From positions 62,001 through 126,000 of the forward strand of contig NZ_JANAVO010000004.1 in the NCBI RefSeq assembly GCF_024213555.1: a stretch of 64,000 bases of DNA, written 5' to 3'. A program made the translations under genes and the position numbers. Source of the stretch: Allokutzneria sp. A3M-2-11 16 (GTDB lineage: Bacteria; Actinomycetota; Actinomycetes; Mycobacteriales; Pseudonocardiaceae). Shown in pieces: positions 34,739-43,766 of the stretch (positions are counted from its first letter, which is position 1; each line of letters opens with the position of its first letter). The notes under the pieces are model-generated. The model was not told the origin of the DNA. It saw nothing but the letters and a program-made list of their open reading frames with translations, and did no database searches.

Positions 34739-35929
34739 TCACCACGGCCGGTCGGCGTGACCCCCTGCCCACTCGATCGCGCGAGCCAGTGCGGCGTGCA
34801 TCCACGGGTCCTTGGCGTCGGCGTAGCGTGTGGCACCCCCATCCGCGGCGAACGCCGGTGCCAGCTCCCGCTTGAGCGCCGCGTAGGCCGCGACCTCCTC
34901 CGGGTGCGCGCGCATCCAGTCGCGGAAGACCAGCGCGTAGCGCCACGCGGGCCACTCGCGGACGCGGACGTGCACGTTCACCGGGCGGCCTGGGTCGGCG
35001 GAGCAGTGCACGCGCTTGCGCCACATCTCGGGGTCGGGGTGCGAGGGCAGAACGGTATCGCTCAGCGGCTCCGGGTAGCGCGGGAAACCTGCCTCCCCCA
35101 ACGCGTGCGCCAGCTTGTCGGCCTCCTCGAGCGAGTCGACGCCGAGCTGGAGATCGATCACGTCCTTGGCCGCGAGGCCCGGTACCGACGTGGAGCCGAT
35201 GTGCTCGACCGGCGCGCCGCTGGTCGCCGCCTGGATCCGCGAGATCAGCCGCGCGGCCTGCGCGGGCCAGTCCGGGTCGTACTCGGCGATCTTCGGCGAG
35301 CCCGCGCGGTGCACCCGCTGCTCGCGGACGTTCGCCTCGAAGGGCACCAGGCGCTCCGCCCACAGTCTGTCCACTTCGGACAGAACGACGGCCCGCTCAC
35401 CGCCGTTGTCCAGCCACACGTCCGCCGTCGCCCGGCGCTGCTCGTCACCGGCCTGCGCGGCGATGCGCGAGCGCGCGTCCGGCTCGGCCATGCCGCGCAC
35501 GGCGACCAGCCTCCGCACCCGCTCCTCGACCGGCGCGTCCACCACCAGCACCAGGTGGTACGCGGGCGCCATGCCCTTCTCCACCAGCAGCGGGACGTCG
35601 TGCACCACGATCGCGTCCGACGGCGCGGCGGCCATCATCTCGCCGGTGCGCGCGCCGACCCTGGGGTGCACGATGCCGTTCAGCGTGCGGCGGGCTTCGT
35701 CGTCGCTGAAGACGATCCCGGCCAGCGCGGCGCGGTCCAGCGAACCGTCCGCCGCGAGGACCCCCTCGCCGAAGGCGGCCACGATGTCGCGCAGCCCGTC
35801 CGTTCCCGGGGCGACGACCTCCCTGGCCAGCAGGTCGGAGTCGATCACGACCGCGCCGAGCTCGGCGAGCCTCCCCGACACGGTCGACTTCCCAGATCCG
35901 ATCCCACCGGTGAGCCCCACGCGCAACAT
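34739..35929 (-). CDS. coaE: Dephospho-CoA kinase fused to a GrpB-like (UPF0157) domain
   Basis: A 396-residue two-domain protein. Residues 1-200 are CoaE: Walker A GLTGGIGSGKST at 5-16, DSDLLAREVV, and DVPLLVEKG. It phosphorylates dephospho-CoA in the last step of CoA synthesis. From about 205 the GrpB/UPF0157 domain, a nucleotidyltransferase-fold protein, begins with IAEYDPDWPAQAARL and shows VEHIGSTSVPGLAAKDVIDLQL. The fusion is a known actinobacterial form; the role of the second domain is unclear. The gene lies near rpsA, its usual neighbour in this group. ATG 35929. Confidence 0.93.
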   Translation of the reverse strand: MLRVGLTGGIGSGKSTVSGRLAELGAVVIDSDLLAREVVAPGTDGLRDIVAAFGEGVLAADGSLDRAALAGIVFSDDEARRTLNGIVHPRVGARTGEMMAAAPSDAIVVHDVPLLVEKGMAPAYHLVLVVDAPVEERVRRLVAVRGMAEPDARSRIAAQAGDEQRRATADVWLDNGGERAVVLSEVDRLWAERLVPFEANVREQRVHRAGSPKIAEYDPDWPAQAARLISRIQAATSGAPVEHIGSTSVPGLAAKDVIDLQLGVDSLEEADKLAHALGEAGFPRYPEPLSDTVLPSHPDPEMWRKRVHCSADPGRPVNVHVRVREWPAWRYALVFRDWMRAHPEEVAAYAALKRELAPAFAADGGATRYADAKDPWMHAALARAIEWAGGHADRPW

Positions 35930-35942
35930 GGGCCGGATTGTG

Positions 35943-36803
35943 TCAGCTGTGCTCGGCCTTGTCGGCGTGATTCCCGATCGCCCGCCCGAGCCGCGCGGAC
36001 TCGGCCTCGTAGGCGTCGATGAAGCCGCCCATCACGCGCCGCGTGGCGAGATCACCGAAGCGACTGGTGATCAGGCTGCGCACCCAGTACGCGACAGCGA
36101 CCGAGCCTGGCACGTAGACCCGCCGCGAGCGCCGCTCGATCCCCCGAACCACGGCGCGAGCGCACTCGGCGACGTCAGTCGTGGAGTTCGCGGGCCACGG
36201 CAGCCGGGACCGCAATCGCCTGAAGCTGGGCAGTTCGGCGTCGGCGTCGCGGACCATGTCGGTGTCGATCCAGCCGAAGTGCGCGGAGCCCACGGTCACG
36301 CCGAGGTGGGCGACCTCGTTCCGCAGCGAGCACGTCATCGCGTCCACCCCGGCCTTGCTCGCCGCGTACGCCGCCATGCCCGGCGCGGGGGCGAACGACG
36401 CGAGCGAGGCGATGGTCAGGACGTGGCCGCGGCTGGCGATGATCGACGGGAGCGCGGCGCGCACGGTGTTGAAGACGCCGTTGACGTTGACGTCGATGGT
36501 CCGCGCGAAGTCCACGGGGTCGGTGGTGCGGACCGTGCCGTAGTTGACGATGCCCGCGTTCGCGATCACCACGTCGAGCCGTCCGAACGCGGCGACCGTG
36601 GCGTCGACGACGGTCCGCAACGCCTCGGGCTCGGTGACGTCGACGGGATGCCACAGGTGACCGGGACCGAGCTCGTCGGTCAGCGCCGCGAGCCGTTCGG
36701 GCTCCAGCCCGACCACGGCAACGCGGGTTCCCTTCGCCGCCAAGGCTTTCGCGGTGGCAGCGCCGATTCCCCTGGCCGCCCCGGTGATCAGCGCCGTCTT
36801 CAC
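35943..36803 (-). CDS. Short-chain dehydrogenase/reductase
   Basis: A 286-residue classical SDR with cofactor motif TGAARGIG at about 7-14, NAG at about 86, and the catalytic Ser in IASLASFAP, Tyr and Lys in YAASKAG. GTG 36803 overlaps the stop of the upstream flavin monooxygenase gene by 4 bases, so the two act together. A sequential alcohol-to-ketone and ketone-to-ester scheme would fit an SDR next to a Baeyer-Villiger-type enzyme; this is inference. Confidence 0.85.
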   Translation of the reverse strand: MKTALITGAARGIGAATAKALAAKGTRVAVVGLEPERLAALTDELGPGHLWHPVDVTEPEALRTVVDATVAAFGRLDVVIANAGIVNYGTVRTTDPVDFARTIDVNVNGVFNTVRAALPSIIASRGHVLTIASLASFAPAPGMAAYAASKAGVDAMTCSLRNEVAHLGVTVGSAHFGWIDTDMVRDADAELPSFRRLRSRLPWPANSTTDVAECARAVVRGIERRSRRVYVPGSVAVAYWVRSLITSRFGDLATRRVMGGFIDAYEAESARLGRAIGNHADKAEHS

Positions 36804-38296
36804 CGGACGCCCGTCAGCTCGTCCCGCGCCGCTCGGGAGCGGACCAGCGCGCGGTAGGCGTCCGGGTCGAACTTCCTGGTGGCCATGCGCAGGCTGAAGC
36901 TGAAACCGGGCCACAGCGCGATGTTGCGGCCCTGGTCGTCGAGGTACCAGCTGGAGCAGCCGCCGCGGGACCACACGGTGCGGCGCATCCGCCGCTGCAC
37001 GCGCTCGTTGAAGCGGATTTGCGGCTCCCGCAAGGGTTCCACGGCGGTGACGCGGTGCTCGCGCAGGTGGTCGAGCGCGTCGAGCACGTAGTTGAGCTGG
37101 CTCTCGATGATGAACACCATCGACGTGTGGCCGAGGCCGGTGTTCGGGCCGATCAGCATGAACAGGTTGGGGAACCCGGCGATCGTGGTGCCGCGGTAGG
37201 CGCCCGGCTCGTCGTGCCAGGTGCCGGTGAGCGAGGCGCCGTCGCCGTTGAAGATCCGCCTGCCGACCGGGAAGTCGGTGGCGTGGAAGCCGGTGCCGAA
37301 GATCAGGGTGTCCACCGGGCGCTCGGTGCCGTCGGCGGTGACGATCGAATGCGGCCGGATCTCGGCGATGCAGTCGGTGACCAGCTCCACGTTCGGCTCG
37401 GTCAGCGCGGGGTACCAGTCGCTGGTCACCACGACCCGTTTGCAGCCGAAGGCGTAGTCCGGGGTCAGCTTCTCGCGCAGCACCGGGTCGGCGATCTGGC
37501 GGCGGAGGTTGCGCAGCGAGGCGCGCTTGGCGAGGCCGAGGATCTTGGGCTGCACGGTGAAGCCCAGCGCGAAGCTCTCGCGGCCCCAGTAGACGGCGTA
37601 GCGGGCCAGGCGTTGCAGCACGGGTAAGCGGCGGTAGAGCAGGCGCTCCACCCGACTGACCTCGCGGTCCCACCTGGGCATCGTCCAGTGCGCGGTGCGC
37701 TGGAAGACGTGCAGCTTGGCGGCCTTCGGCTGGATCTTCGGCACGAACTGCACGGCCGAGGACCCGGTGCCGATCACCGCGACGTTCTTCCCGGAGAGGT
37801 CGTGCTCGTGGTTCCACCGCGCGGAGTGGAAGGTGGTGCCCGCGAAGGACTCCAGGCCGGGGATGTCCGGGATCGACGGCTCCGAGAGCGGACCGGTGCC
37901 GAGGATCAGCACGTCGCCGGTGAATTCGCCGCGGCCGGTGCGCACGTGCCAGCGCATCCGTTCCGGGTCCCACCGCGACTCCAGCATCTCGTGGCCGAAG
38001 CGGCAGCGCGGGTAGATCCCGTTGTCGCGGGCGAAGCGCCGGAGGTAGGCCAGGATCTCCGGCTGCCCGGAGAAGGACCGGGACCAGTCGCTGTTCTGCG
38101 CGAAGGAGAAGGAGTAGAGCAGGGACGGCACATCGCAGGCGGCGCCGGGGTAGCTGTTGTCCCGCCAGGTCCCGCCCACGTCGTCGGCACGCTCCAGCAG
38201 CAGCACGTCGGTGATCCCGCGCTCGCGGAGCCGGTGCGCGGCGCCGAGCCCGGAGAAGCCGGTACCGATAATCAACACGTGTGCGTGCTCGGCCAT
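36800..38296 (-). CDS. Flavin monooxygenase with Baeyer-Villiger fingerprint
   Basis: A 498-residue FAD/NADPH monooxygenase. The FAD motif is IIGTGFSGLGAA (8-19), with the second Rossmann motif VIGTGSSAVQ. The type I Baeyer-Villiger fingerprint FxGxxxHxxxW is present as FAGTTFHSARW at about 150-160, and GGTWRDNSYPGAACD is near 40. Such enzymes insert oxygen next to a ketone or oxidise cyclic and steroid-like substrates. ATG 38296. It forms an operon with the SDR and is divergent from a TetR gene, whose likely operators lie between them. Confidence 0.87.
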   Translation of the reverse strand: MAEHAHVLIIGTGFSGLGAAHRLRERGITDVLLLERADDVGGTWRDNSYPGAACDVPSLLYSFSFAQNSDWSRSFSGQPEILAYLRRFARDNGIYPRCRFGHEMLESRWDPERMRWHVRTGRGEFTGDVLILGTGPLSEPSIPDIPGLESFAGTTFHSARWNHEHDLSGKNVAVIGTGSSAVQFVPKIQPKAAKLHVFQRTAHWTMPRWDREVSRVERLLYRRLPVLQRLARYAVYWGRESFALGFTVQPKILGLAKRASLRNLRRQIADPVLREKLTPDYAFGCKRVVVTSDWYPALTEPNVELVTDCIAEIRPHSIVTADGTERPVDTLIFGTGFHATDFPVGRRIFNGDGASLTGTWHDEPGAYRGTTIAGFPNLFMLIGPNTGLGHTSMVFIIESQLNYVLDALDHLREHRVTAVEPLREPQIRFNERVQRRMRRTVWSRGGCSSWYLDDQGRNIALWPGFSFSLRMATRKFDPDAYRALVRSRAARDELTGVR

Positions 38297-38319
38297 GCCC
38301 CGCCACCCTCCGTTACTAC

Positions 38320-38367
38320 TGAGAAGTACTCAATTCCACGGTAGGGTGACTGTTGAGAGGAAGTCAA
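38320..38367. promoter_or_regulatory. Candidate TetR operators between divergent genes
   Basis: Two imperfect dyads share a TTGAG half-site: TGAG-AAGTA-CTCA (38320-38332) and TTGA-GAGGAAG-TCAA (38353-38367). They sit between the monooxygenase start and the TetR start. TACACT at 38385-38390, 6 bases before ATG 38397, is a candidate -10 box for the TetR gene. Confidence 0.4.
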
Positions 38368-38396
38368 TAGTGCGCGCGGGTCCCTACACTGGGCAC

Positions 38397-39032
38397 ATGT
38401 CGTCGATCACCGACCCCGTTCCCGGGCGCGCTCGCGGCCGGATGACCCGGGACGCGCGCCGGGCCCAGCTGCTGGAGCTGGCCACCGAGCTGATGATCGA
38501 ACGCGGGGTCGACGGCTTCTCCACCAACGAGCTCGCCCGGCGCGCGGGCATCTCCAACCCGCTGCTGTTCCACTACTTCCCCACCAGGGGCGACATCGTG
38601 CTCGAGGTGGTCAGCGCGACCATCGAGGAGCTGGTGGAGCAGGTCCGCCCGAATCCCGAGCTGTCCCCGATCGACCAGCTGACCGAGGGCCTGACCCGCT
38701 ACATCACCTACGTCGAGCGCACCCGCAACGGCTACCTGTCCCTGGTGCGCGGCGCCGCCGCGGCGGACGCGGACCTGCGCGCGGTGGTGGACTCCAGCCG
38801 GACCCGGATCGCCCGGTACTTCGCCGACAGCCTGGCGGCGGCGGGCATCGAGGTGGACGCGGCCCTGTCCCTGCTGGTCCGGGGCGCGGTGGCGTTCGTC
38901 GAGGAGATCGCGCTGCACTGGGTGGAAAGCCCGCAACTGGGTCGAGAGGACCTGGTCGGCCTGCTCCGCGAATCCCTCCTGCGCGCGCTCCCCTTCTCCG
39001 CGGAGCAACTGGAAGCCCTCACCGCCTCCTGA
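38397..39032 (+). CDS. TetR-family transcriptional regulator
   Basis: A 211-residue TetR protein with the helix-turn-helix GFSTNELARRAGISNPLLFHYF at about 42-63 and a helical ligand domain. It is divergent from the monooxygenase/SDR operon, so it is the probable repressor of that operon. ATG 38397 was chosen because it directly follows a TACACT box by 6 bases (leaderless pattern) and the usual short tail before the DNA-binding domain begins here. Confidence 0.84.
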   Translation: MSSITDPVPGRARGRMTRDARRAQLLELATELMIERGVDGFSTNELARRAGISNPLLFHYFPTRGDIVLEVVSATIEELVEQVRPNPELSPIDQLTEGLTRYITYVERTRNGYLSLVRGAAAADADLRAVVDSSRTRIARYFADSLAAAGIEVDAALSLLVRGAVAFVEEIALHWVESPQLGREDLVGLLRESLLRALPFSAEQLEALTAS

Positions 39033-39049
39033 CGCGCGGGTTCCCCCGT

Positions 39050-39157
39050 CTTCAAGTACCCCGCACCCCCACCCCAGCGGTCTCAAACCGCCCCCAACCC
39101 GCGCCGGGGTTGGGGGCGGTTTGAGACGGTTGTGGGCGGGGTCGGGGGTACTTGAAG
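39050..39157. repeat. Family A palindromic element, complete copy
   Basis: Starts CTTCAAGTACCCCGCACCC and ends GGTCGGGGGTACTTGAAG. Inner arms GGTCTCAAACCGCCCCCAACCC and GGGTTGGGGGCGGTTTGAGAC are nearly perfect complements. It is located between the TetR gene and the rpsA terminator. Confidence 0.87.
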
Positions 39158-39195
39158 ACCGGTGGACCCGCGCTGGGACGGGTGAACATGGCGAA

Positions 39196-39228
39196 GGGCC
39201 CCGCACCACGGAGCGTGGTGCGGGGCCC
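39196..39228 (-). terminator. rpsA terminator
   Basis: GGGCCCCGCACCACG and its exact complement around a GAG loop, 36 bases past the rpsA stop. Confidence 0.8.
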
Positions 39229-39263
39229 TTCGGACGTACTGCGTGGCCTACCCGATCAGGAGA

Positions 39264-40796
39264 TCAGCCCTGGTTGCCGGAGAGCTTCTCGCGAAGCGCC
39301 GCGAGCTGCTCGTCGCTGGCCAGCGAGCCCGAGGACTCGCCACCCGAGGAGTAGTTGCCACCGCCGGACGCGGCGCCACCGGCGGAGCCGGAGCCACCAC
39401 CAGCGGCCGCGGCCTCGGTGCCACCGTTCGCGGCGGCCTCCGCCTCGGCCTCGGTGGCCTTGACGACCTGCTTGATGTGGGCGTCGTAGCGCACGCGGGC
39501 CTCCGCGTACTGCTTCTCCCACTCCTCGCGCTGCTTGTCGTAGCCCTCGAGCCAGTCCTGGGTCTCCGGGTCGAAGCCTTCGGGGTAGATGTAGTTGCCC
39601 TCGGCGTCGTACTCGGCGGCCATGCCGTACTGGGTCGGGTCGAACTCCGAGTCCGCGGTGAAGCCCTCGTTGGCCTGCTTCAGCGACAGCGAGATGCGGC
39701 GGCGGTCCAGGTCGATGTCGATGACCTTGACCATGACCTCGTCGCCGACCTGCACGACCTGCTCCGGGATCTCCACGTGGCGCTCGGCCAGCTCGGAGAT
39801 GTGCACCAGGCCCTCGATGCCCTCGTCGACGCGGACGAACGCGCCGAACGGAACGAGCTTGGTGACCTTGCCCGGCACGATCTGGCCGATCGCGTGGGTG
39901 CGGGCGAACTGGCGCCACGGGTCTTCCTGCGTCGCCTTGAGCGAGAGCGACACGCGCTCGCGCTCCATGTCGACGTCGAGGACCTCGACGGTGACCTCCT
40001 GGCCGACCTCGACGACCTCGCTCGGGTGGTCGATGTGCTTCCAGGACAGCTCGGAGACGTGCACCAGGCCGTCGACGCCACCCAGGTCCACGAAGGCACC
40101 GAAGTTGACGATGGAGGACACGACGCCCTTGCGGACCTGGCCCTTCTGCAGCTGGTTGAGGAACTCGCTGCGGACCTCGGACTGGGTCTGCTCCAGCCAG
40201 GCGCGGCGGGACAGGACCACGTTGTTGCGGTTCTTGTCCAGCTCGATGATCTTGGCTTCGAGCTCGCGGCCGACGTACGGCTGCAGATCGCGCACGCGGC
40301 GCATCTCCACCAGCGAGGCGGGAAGGAAGCCACGGAGGCCGATGTCGAGGATGAGACCACCCTTGACGACCTCGATGACGGTGCCCTTGACGGGCTCGTC
40401 CTTCTCCTTGAGCGCCTCGATCGTGCCCCAGGCGCGCTCGTACTGGGCGCGCTTCTTGGACAGGATCAGACGGCCTTCCTTGTCCTCCTTCTGGAGAACC
40501 AGGGCCTCGACGTGGTCACCGACGGAGACGACCTCGGCCGGGTCGACGTCGTGCTTGATCGACAGCTCGCGCGAGGGGATGACGCCCTCGGTCTTGTAGC
40601 CGATGTCGAGCAGCACCTCGTCGCGGTCGACCTTGACGATGGTGCCCTCGACGATGTCGCCATCGTTGAAGTACTTGATGGTCTTGTCGATGGCGGCGAG
40701 GAAGTCCTCTTCCGAACCGATGTCGTTGACGGCGACCTGGGTCTTGGCAGGCGCGGGACCGGTGTAGGAAGGGATGGTGACGGTGTCGGTGGACAT
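39264..40796 (-). CDS. rpsA: 30S ribosomal protein S1
   Basis: A 510-residue S1 protein with four S1 RNA-binding repeats (GDIVEGTIVKVDRDEVLLDIGYKTEG near 40; VKGTVIEVVKGGLILDIG; RKGVVSSIVNFGAFVDLG; VPGKVTKLVPFGAFVRVD). The tail is Gly/Ser/Ala-rich and ends REKLSGNQG. Four repeats, not six, is the actinobacterial form. It brings mRNA to the 30S subunit. ATG 40796 matches the family N-terminus; the frame is open upstream but without support. It has its own terminator, and the 252-bp gap upstream is shared with the divergent methyltransferase gene. No clear promoter boxes were assigned there. Confidence 0.97.
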   Translation of the reverse strand: MSTDTVTIPSYTGPAPAKTQVAVNDIGSEEDFLAAIDKTIKYFNDGDIVEGTIVKVDRDEVLLDIGYKTEGVIPSRELSIKHDVDPAEVVSVGDHVEALVLQKEDKEGRLILSKKRAQYERAWGTIEALKEKDEPVKGTVIEVVKGGLILDIGLRGFLPASLVEMRRVRDLQPYVGRELEAKIIELDKNRNNVVLSRRAWLEQTQSEVRSEFLNQLQKGQVRKGVVSSIVNFGAFVDLGGVDGLVHVSELSWKHIDHPSEVVEVGQEVTVEVLDVDMERERVSLSLKATQEDPWRQFARTHAIGQIVPGKVTKLVPFGAFVRVDEGIEGLVHISELAERHVEIPEQVVQVGDEVMVKVIDIDLDRRRISLSLKQANEGFTADSEFDPTQYGMAAEYDAEGNYIYPEGFDPETQDWLEGYDKQREEWEKQYAEARVRYDAHIKQVVKATEAEAEAAANGGTEAAAAGGGSGSAGGAASGGGNYSSGGESSGSLASDEQLAALREKLSGNQG

Positions 40797-41048
40797 TAGG
40801 TGGGGTGCTCCGGTACGGATAGGTGTAGTTGGCCTCTGCACGTTCTTTCGCTGCGGGCTTTGTCTAGCCGGCGCAAGTCATAGTGCTACAAGGCCAACAA
40901 CGAGCGACGAGCGCCCCCTGTTCCGAGCTTCTGCTTCGTGAGATGCCGGTAGCAGGCAGCGCGCACCCACCGCGCGGACGGTATCGTACGCGCCTGCTCG
41001 ACGGCCGGGCAAACCGGTTACTCCGATCCAGTCCCCAGTAGGAGCAGT

Positions 41049-41885
41049 GTGTCTGACCAGCACCAGCACGCCAGCGCGGAACGAGCACTCGGCACCATCG
41101 GGATCGTGAAGCGCGAGGCGGGGGTGGTGGAGTCGCGGCTGGCGAATATCGCCTGGTGGGACGCTGACGCGGACGACTACCGCGAGGAGCACCGGGACTT
41201 CCTCGGCGCCGCGGACTTCGTCTGGTGCCCGGAACGCCTGCGCGAGGAGGACGCCCGTCTGCTCGGCGACGTGACGGGCCTCGACGTGCTGGAGCTGGGC
41301 TCCGGGATGGCCGCGTGCGCACGGTGGTTGGCGGCGCGAGGCGCGCGCACTACGGCACTGGACGTGTCGGCGGGCATGCTGCGGCACGCGGCGAGCGACA
41401 ACGCCGCCACGGGCATCCACGTGCCGCTCGTCCAGGCGAGCGGGGACGCGCTGCCCTTCAAGGACGGCTCCTTCGACATCGTGTGCTCCGCGTTCGGCGG
41501 TGTGCCCTTCGTGGCCGACATCGACCTGCTGATGCGCGAGGTCGCCAGGACGCTGCGCCCCGGCGGGCGGTGGGCGTTCGCGGTGACGCACCCCGTGCGG
41601 TGGTGCTTCCCGGACGATCCCGGCCCGGACGGGCTGACGGTGCACCAGTCCTACTTCGACCGCTCGCCCTACGTCGAGGTCGACGAGGACGGCAGGGCCA
41701 CCTACGTCGAGCACCACCGCACGCTCGGCGACTTCGTGCGCGCGATCACCGCGGCGGGCATGGGCTTGAAGGACATCGTGGAGCCCGAGTGGCCCGAGGG
41801 GCACACGGCGATCTGGGGCCAGTGGAGCCCCTTGCGCGGGAAGCTCTTCCCCGGCACAGCGATCTTCCTGTGCGAGAAGCTGTAG
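41049..41885 (+). CDS. Class I SAM-dependent methyltransferase
   Basis: A 278-residue protein with motif I VLELGSGMAACARWLA at about 80-95, the acidic DVSAGML loop and the FDIVCSAFGGVPFV strand of Methyltransf_11-type enzymes. The N-terminus carries NIAWWDADADDYREEH, which marks a group often found beside rpsA in actinobacteria. GTG 41049 follows GGAGCA. The substrate is unknown. The GNAT gene follows after 3 bases, so they are co-transcribed. Confidence 0.82.
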   Translation: MSDQHQHASAERALGTIGIVKREAGVVESRLANIAWWDADADDYREEHRDFLGAADFVWCPERLREEDARLLGDVTGLDVLELGSGMAACARWLAARGARTTALDVSAGMLRHAASDNAATGIHVPLVQASGDALPFKDGSFDIVCSAFGGVPFVADIDLLMREVARTLRPGGRWAFAVTHPVRWCFPDDPGPDGLTVHQSYFDRSPYVEVDEDGRATYVEHHRTLGDFVRAITAAGMGLKDIVEPEWPEGHTAIWGQWSPLRGKLFPGTAIFLCEKL

Positions 41886-41888
41886 GGC

Positions 41889-42818
41889 ATGACCGAACTC
41901 GACGAGCTGCTCGCCGCTCAGCGGGCGCACTTCGCGGCGTTGGACCCGCTGCTCCCGCGGGCCGTCGCACCCCCCGTCGAGAACATGATCACCGCCGCTC
42001 TCCCGGACGGCCGCAGGGTCACGGGCGTCATCGCGCACGACCGGCACCCGGTGGGAGCGGCGCAACGCCTGTGGACGACCGCGGACGTGTGGGAGCTGCT
42101 GCCCCTGGTGGGCGGTGACAGCGGCGTCGGGATGGACGCGCTGCTCCGGCTCTGGGTGGACCGGATGCGCGAGATCGGACCGCCCGGCACCGACTCCACG
42201 TGCCTGGTGTCGTGGCCGAGCCGGGACGCGAGGGCGACGAAGGCGTTCCTGGACCACGGTTTCAGCCCGCGGTCCGTGCTGGCCGTGCGGCGGGCCGCGC
42301 CCGCGGAGACCTCGGCGGGGAGCAGGCCGGAGGTTCGCCGGGCGAGGACCGCGGACATGGCGGAGATGGTCAAGCTGGCGCTGGCCGAGCTGCGGTACTC
42401 CGAGCTCGTCGGCGCGGCGACCTTCCGGGACAACGCCGCGGCGCTCAAGCGGGACGGGCTGCGCAAACAGCTGCTCGACGGTGGCCCCGTGTGGGTGGCG
42501 GAGCGGGACGGGATGACGCTGGCGCTCGCCGACTGCCTGTGGATGCCGGTGACCGCGAGCAGCTGGGCCGGGAGCCGCTTGCAGCCGGGCAACTGGGGCT
42601 ACGTGAACTGCGTGTCGGTGCTGCCCGGCGCGCGGGGCAACGGCATCGGCAGGCGGCTGATGGACGTCGTGCACACGGAGTTCGCGCGGGGCGGGGCGAC
42701 CGGGACCTACCTCTACTACAACCCGCCGAACCCGCTGTCGTCGGTGTTCTGGCCGCGCCAGGGCTACCGTCCACTGTGGACACTCTGGGAAGTCCGCCCC
42801 GCCACCGCCCTCCGCTAG
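41889..42818 (+). CDS. GNAT-family acetyltransferase, two-domain size
   Basis: A 309-residue protein, about twice the length of a single GNAT domain. The C-terminal half has the acetyl-CoA motif VNCVSVLPGARGNGIGRRLMDVVH and the strand GTYLYYNPPNPLSSVFWPRQGY. The N-terminal half looks like a degenerate GNAT fold without a clear acetyl-CoA loop. It lies 3 bases after the methyltransferase stop. The substrate is unknown. Confidence 0.75.
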   Translation: MTELDELLAAQRAHFAALDPLLPRAVAPPVENMITAALPDGRRVTGVIAHDRHPVGAAQRLWTTADVWELLPLVGGDSGVGMDALLRLWVDRMREIGPPGTDSTCLVSWPSRDARATKAFLDHGFSPRSVLAVRRAAPAETSAGSRPEVRRARTADMAEMVKLALAELRYSELVGAATFRDNAAALKRDGLRKQLLDGGPVWVAERDGMTLALADCLWMPVTASSWAGSRLQPGNWGYVNCVSVLPGARGNGIGRRLMDVVHTEFARGGATGTYLYYNPPNPLSSVFWPRQGYRPLWTLWEVRPATALR

Positions 42819-42839
42819 CGCCCAGCCCGGTTGGGGCGT

Positions 42840-42943
42840 CTTCAAGTACCCCCAACCCCCTTCCCAGCGGTCTTTAACCGCCACTAACCCCCGGGTTTGT
42901 GCCGGTTAAAGACAGTTTCGGGCGGGGTTGGGGGTACTTGAAG
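42840..42943. repeat. Family A palindromic element, complete copy
   Basis: Starts CTTCAAGTACCCCCAACCCC and ends GGGTTGGGGGTACTTGAAG, so the outer arms are nearly perfect. Inner arms GGTCTTTAACCGCCACTAACCC and GCCGGTTAAAGAC also pair. It lies just after the GNAT gene. Confidence 0.88.
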
Positions 42944-43057
42944 ACGTGTCTACCTCGCGCGCTGGAGCGAGGGGTGCGGCGGGTGTTTGTCCGGTTCGCG
43001 CGGTCCTGATGGAGATCACAGGGGCGCGAGTTGCCGTGCGCCAGACGGAGGGCCACT

Positions 43058-43083
43058 ATTCAAACTGACCAGTCAGTTCGAAT
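43058..43083. promoter_or_regulatory. TetR operator of the YhgE/Pip operon
   Basis: A 26-bp palindrome, ATTCAAACTGACC and AGTCAGTTCGAAT, symmetrical at 11 of 13 positions, directly ahead of the AGGAGG ribosome site of the first gene. The operon's own TetR (45739-46320) is the natural binder. Confidence 0.75.
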
Positions 43084-43094
43084 AGGAGGCGAGC

Positions 43095-43766
43095 GTGCAG
43101 ATCCAGGCCAAGGCGGTGGGCGTCACCGGCCCGCACGGACCGCTGCTGCGCCCCACCTCGCTGCGGGTCGCGCCCGGTCAGGTCGCCCTGGTCACGGGCG
43201 AGCCGGGGGCGGGGCACACCGTGCTCGCGCTGACCCTCGCCGGGCGGATGCGCCCGCACGAGGGCGCCGTGCTGCTCGACGGTCGCACGAACGCCGCCGG
43301 ACTGCGCGCCGGAGTCGCGGTGGTCGACGCTCCCGGCGTGACCGAGCCGGACGGTTCCCTGCGGCTGCGCGACGTGATCGGCGAGGAGCTGGCCATGGCC
43401 GGGCTGCGGGCGAGCCGCCGGGCCGTGCGCGGCTGGCTGGCCGAACGCGACGCGGAGCAGCACGCCGACGCGCGCTTCGAAACCGTGCCCGCGACCACGC
43501 GCACGCGTCTGCTCGTCGAGTCCGCTGCAGCGCGGCCCCGGGTGAAAGCGCTGGTCATGGACTGCCCCGACCGGCACACCGACGACCCGCACGCGTGGTG
43601 GGCACTGGCCCGGCAGCAGGCCGAACAGGGCATGGCGGTCGTCGCGCTGTGCACCGAGACGTCATCGCGGCTGCTGGGGATACCCGCCGCGCGCCTCGGC
43701 TGCTGTGAGCAACCGCCCGCGCTCACCGTCCACCGCAAGCACGAAGCCCAGGAGATGACCCAGTGA
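43095..43766 (+). CDS. ABC-ATPase-like partner protein with degenerate Walker A
   Basis: A 223-residue protein laid out like a small ABC ATPase: LRPTSLRVAPGQVALVTGEPGAGHTVLALTLAGRMRPHEGAVLLDG. The essential Lys of Walker A (GxGKT) is His here (GAGHT). A clear LSGGQ signature and normal Walker B are missing. It may bind nucleotide weakly or act only as a structural partner. GTG 43095 follows AGGAGG, just below the TetR palindrome. It overlaps the YhgE/Pip gene by 4 bases. Confidence 0.72.
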   Translation: MQIQAKAVGVTGPHGPLLRPTSLRVAPGQVALVTGEPGAGHTVLALTLAGRMRPHEGAVLLDGRTNAAGLRAGVAVVDAPGVTEPDGSLRLRDVIGEELAMAGLRASRRAVRGWLAERDAEQHADARFETVPATTRTRLLVESAAARPRVKALVMDCPDRHTDDPHAWWALARQQAEQGMAVVALCTETSSRLLGIPAARLGCCEQPPALTVHRKHEAQEMTQ

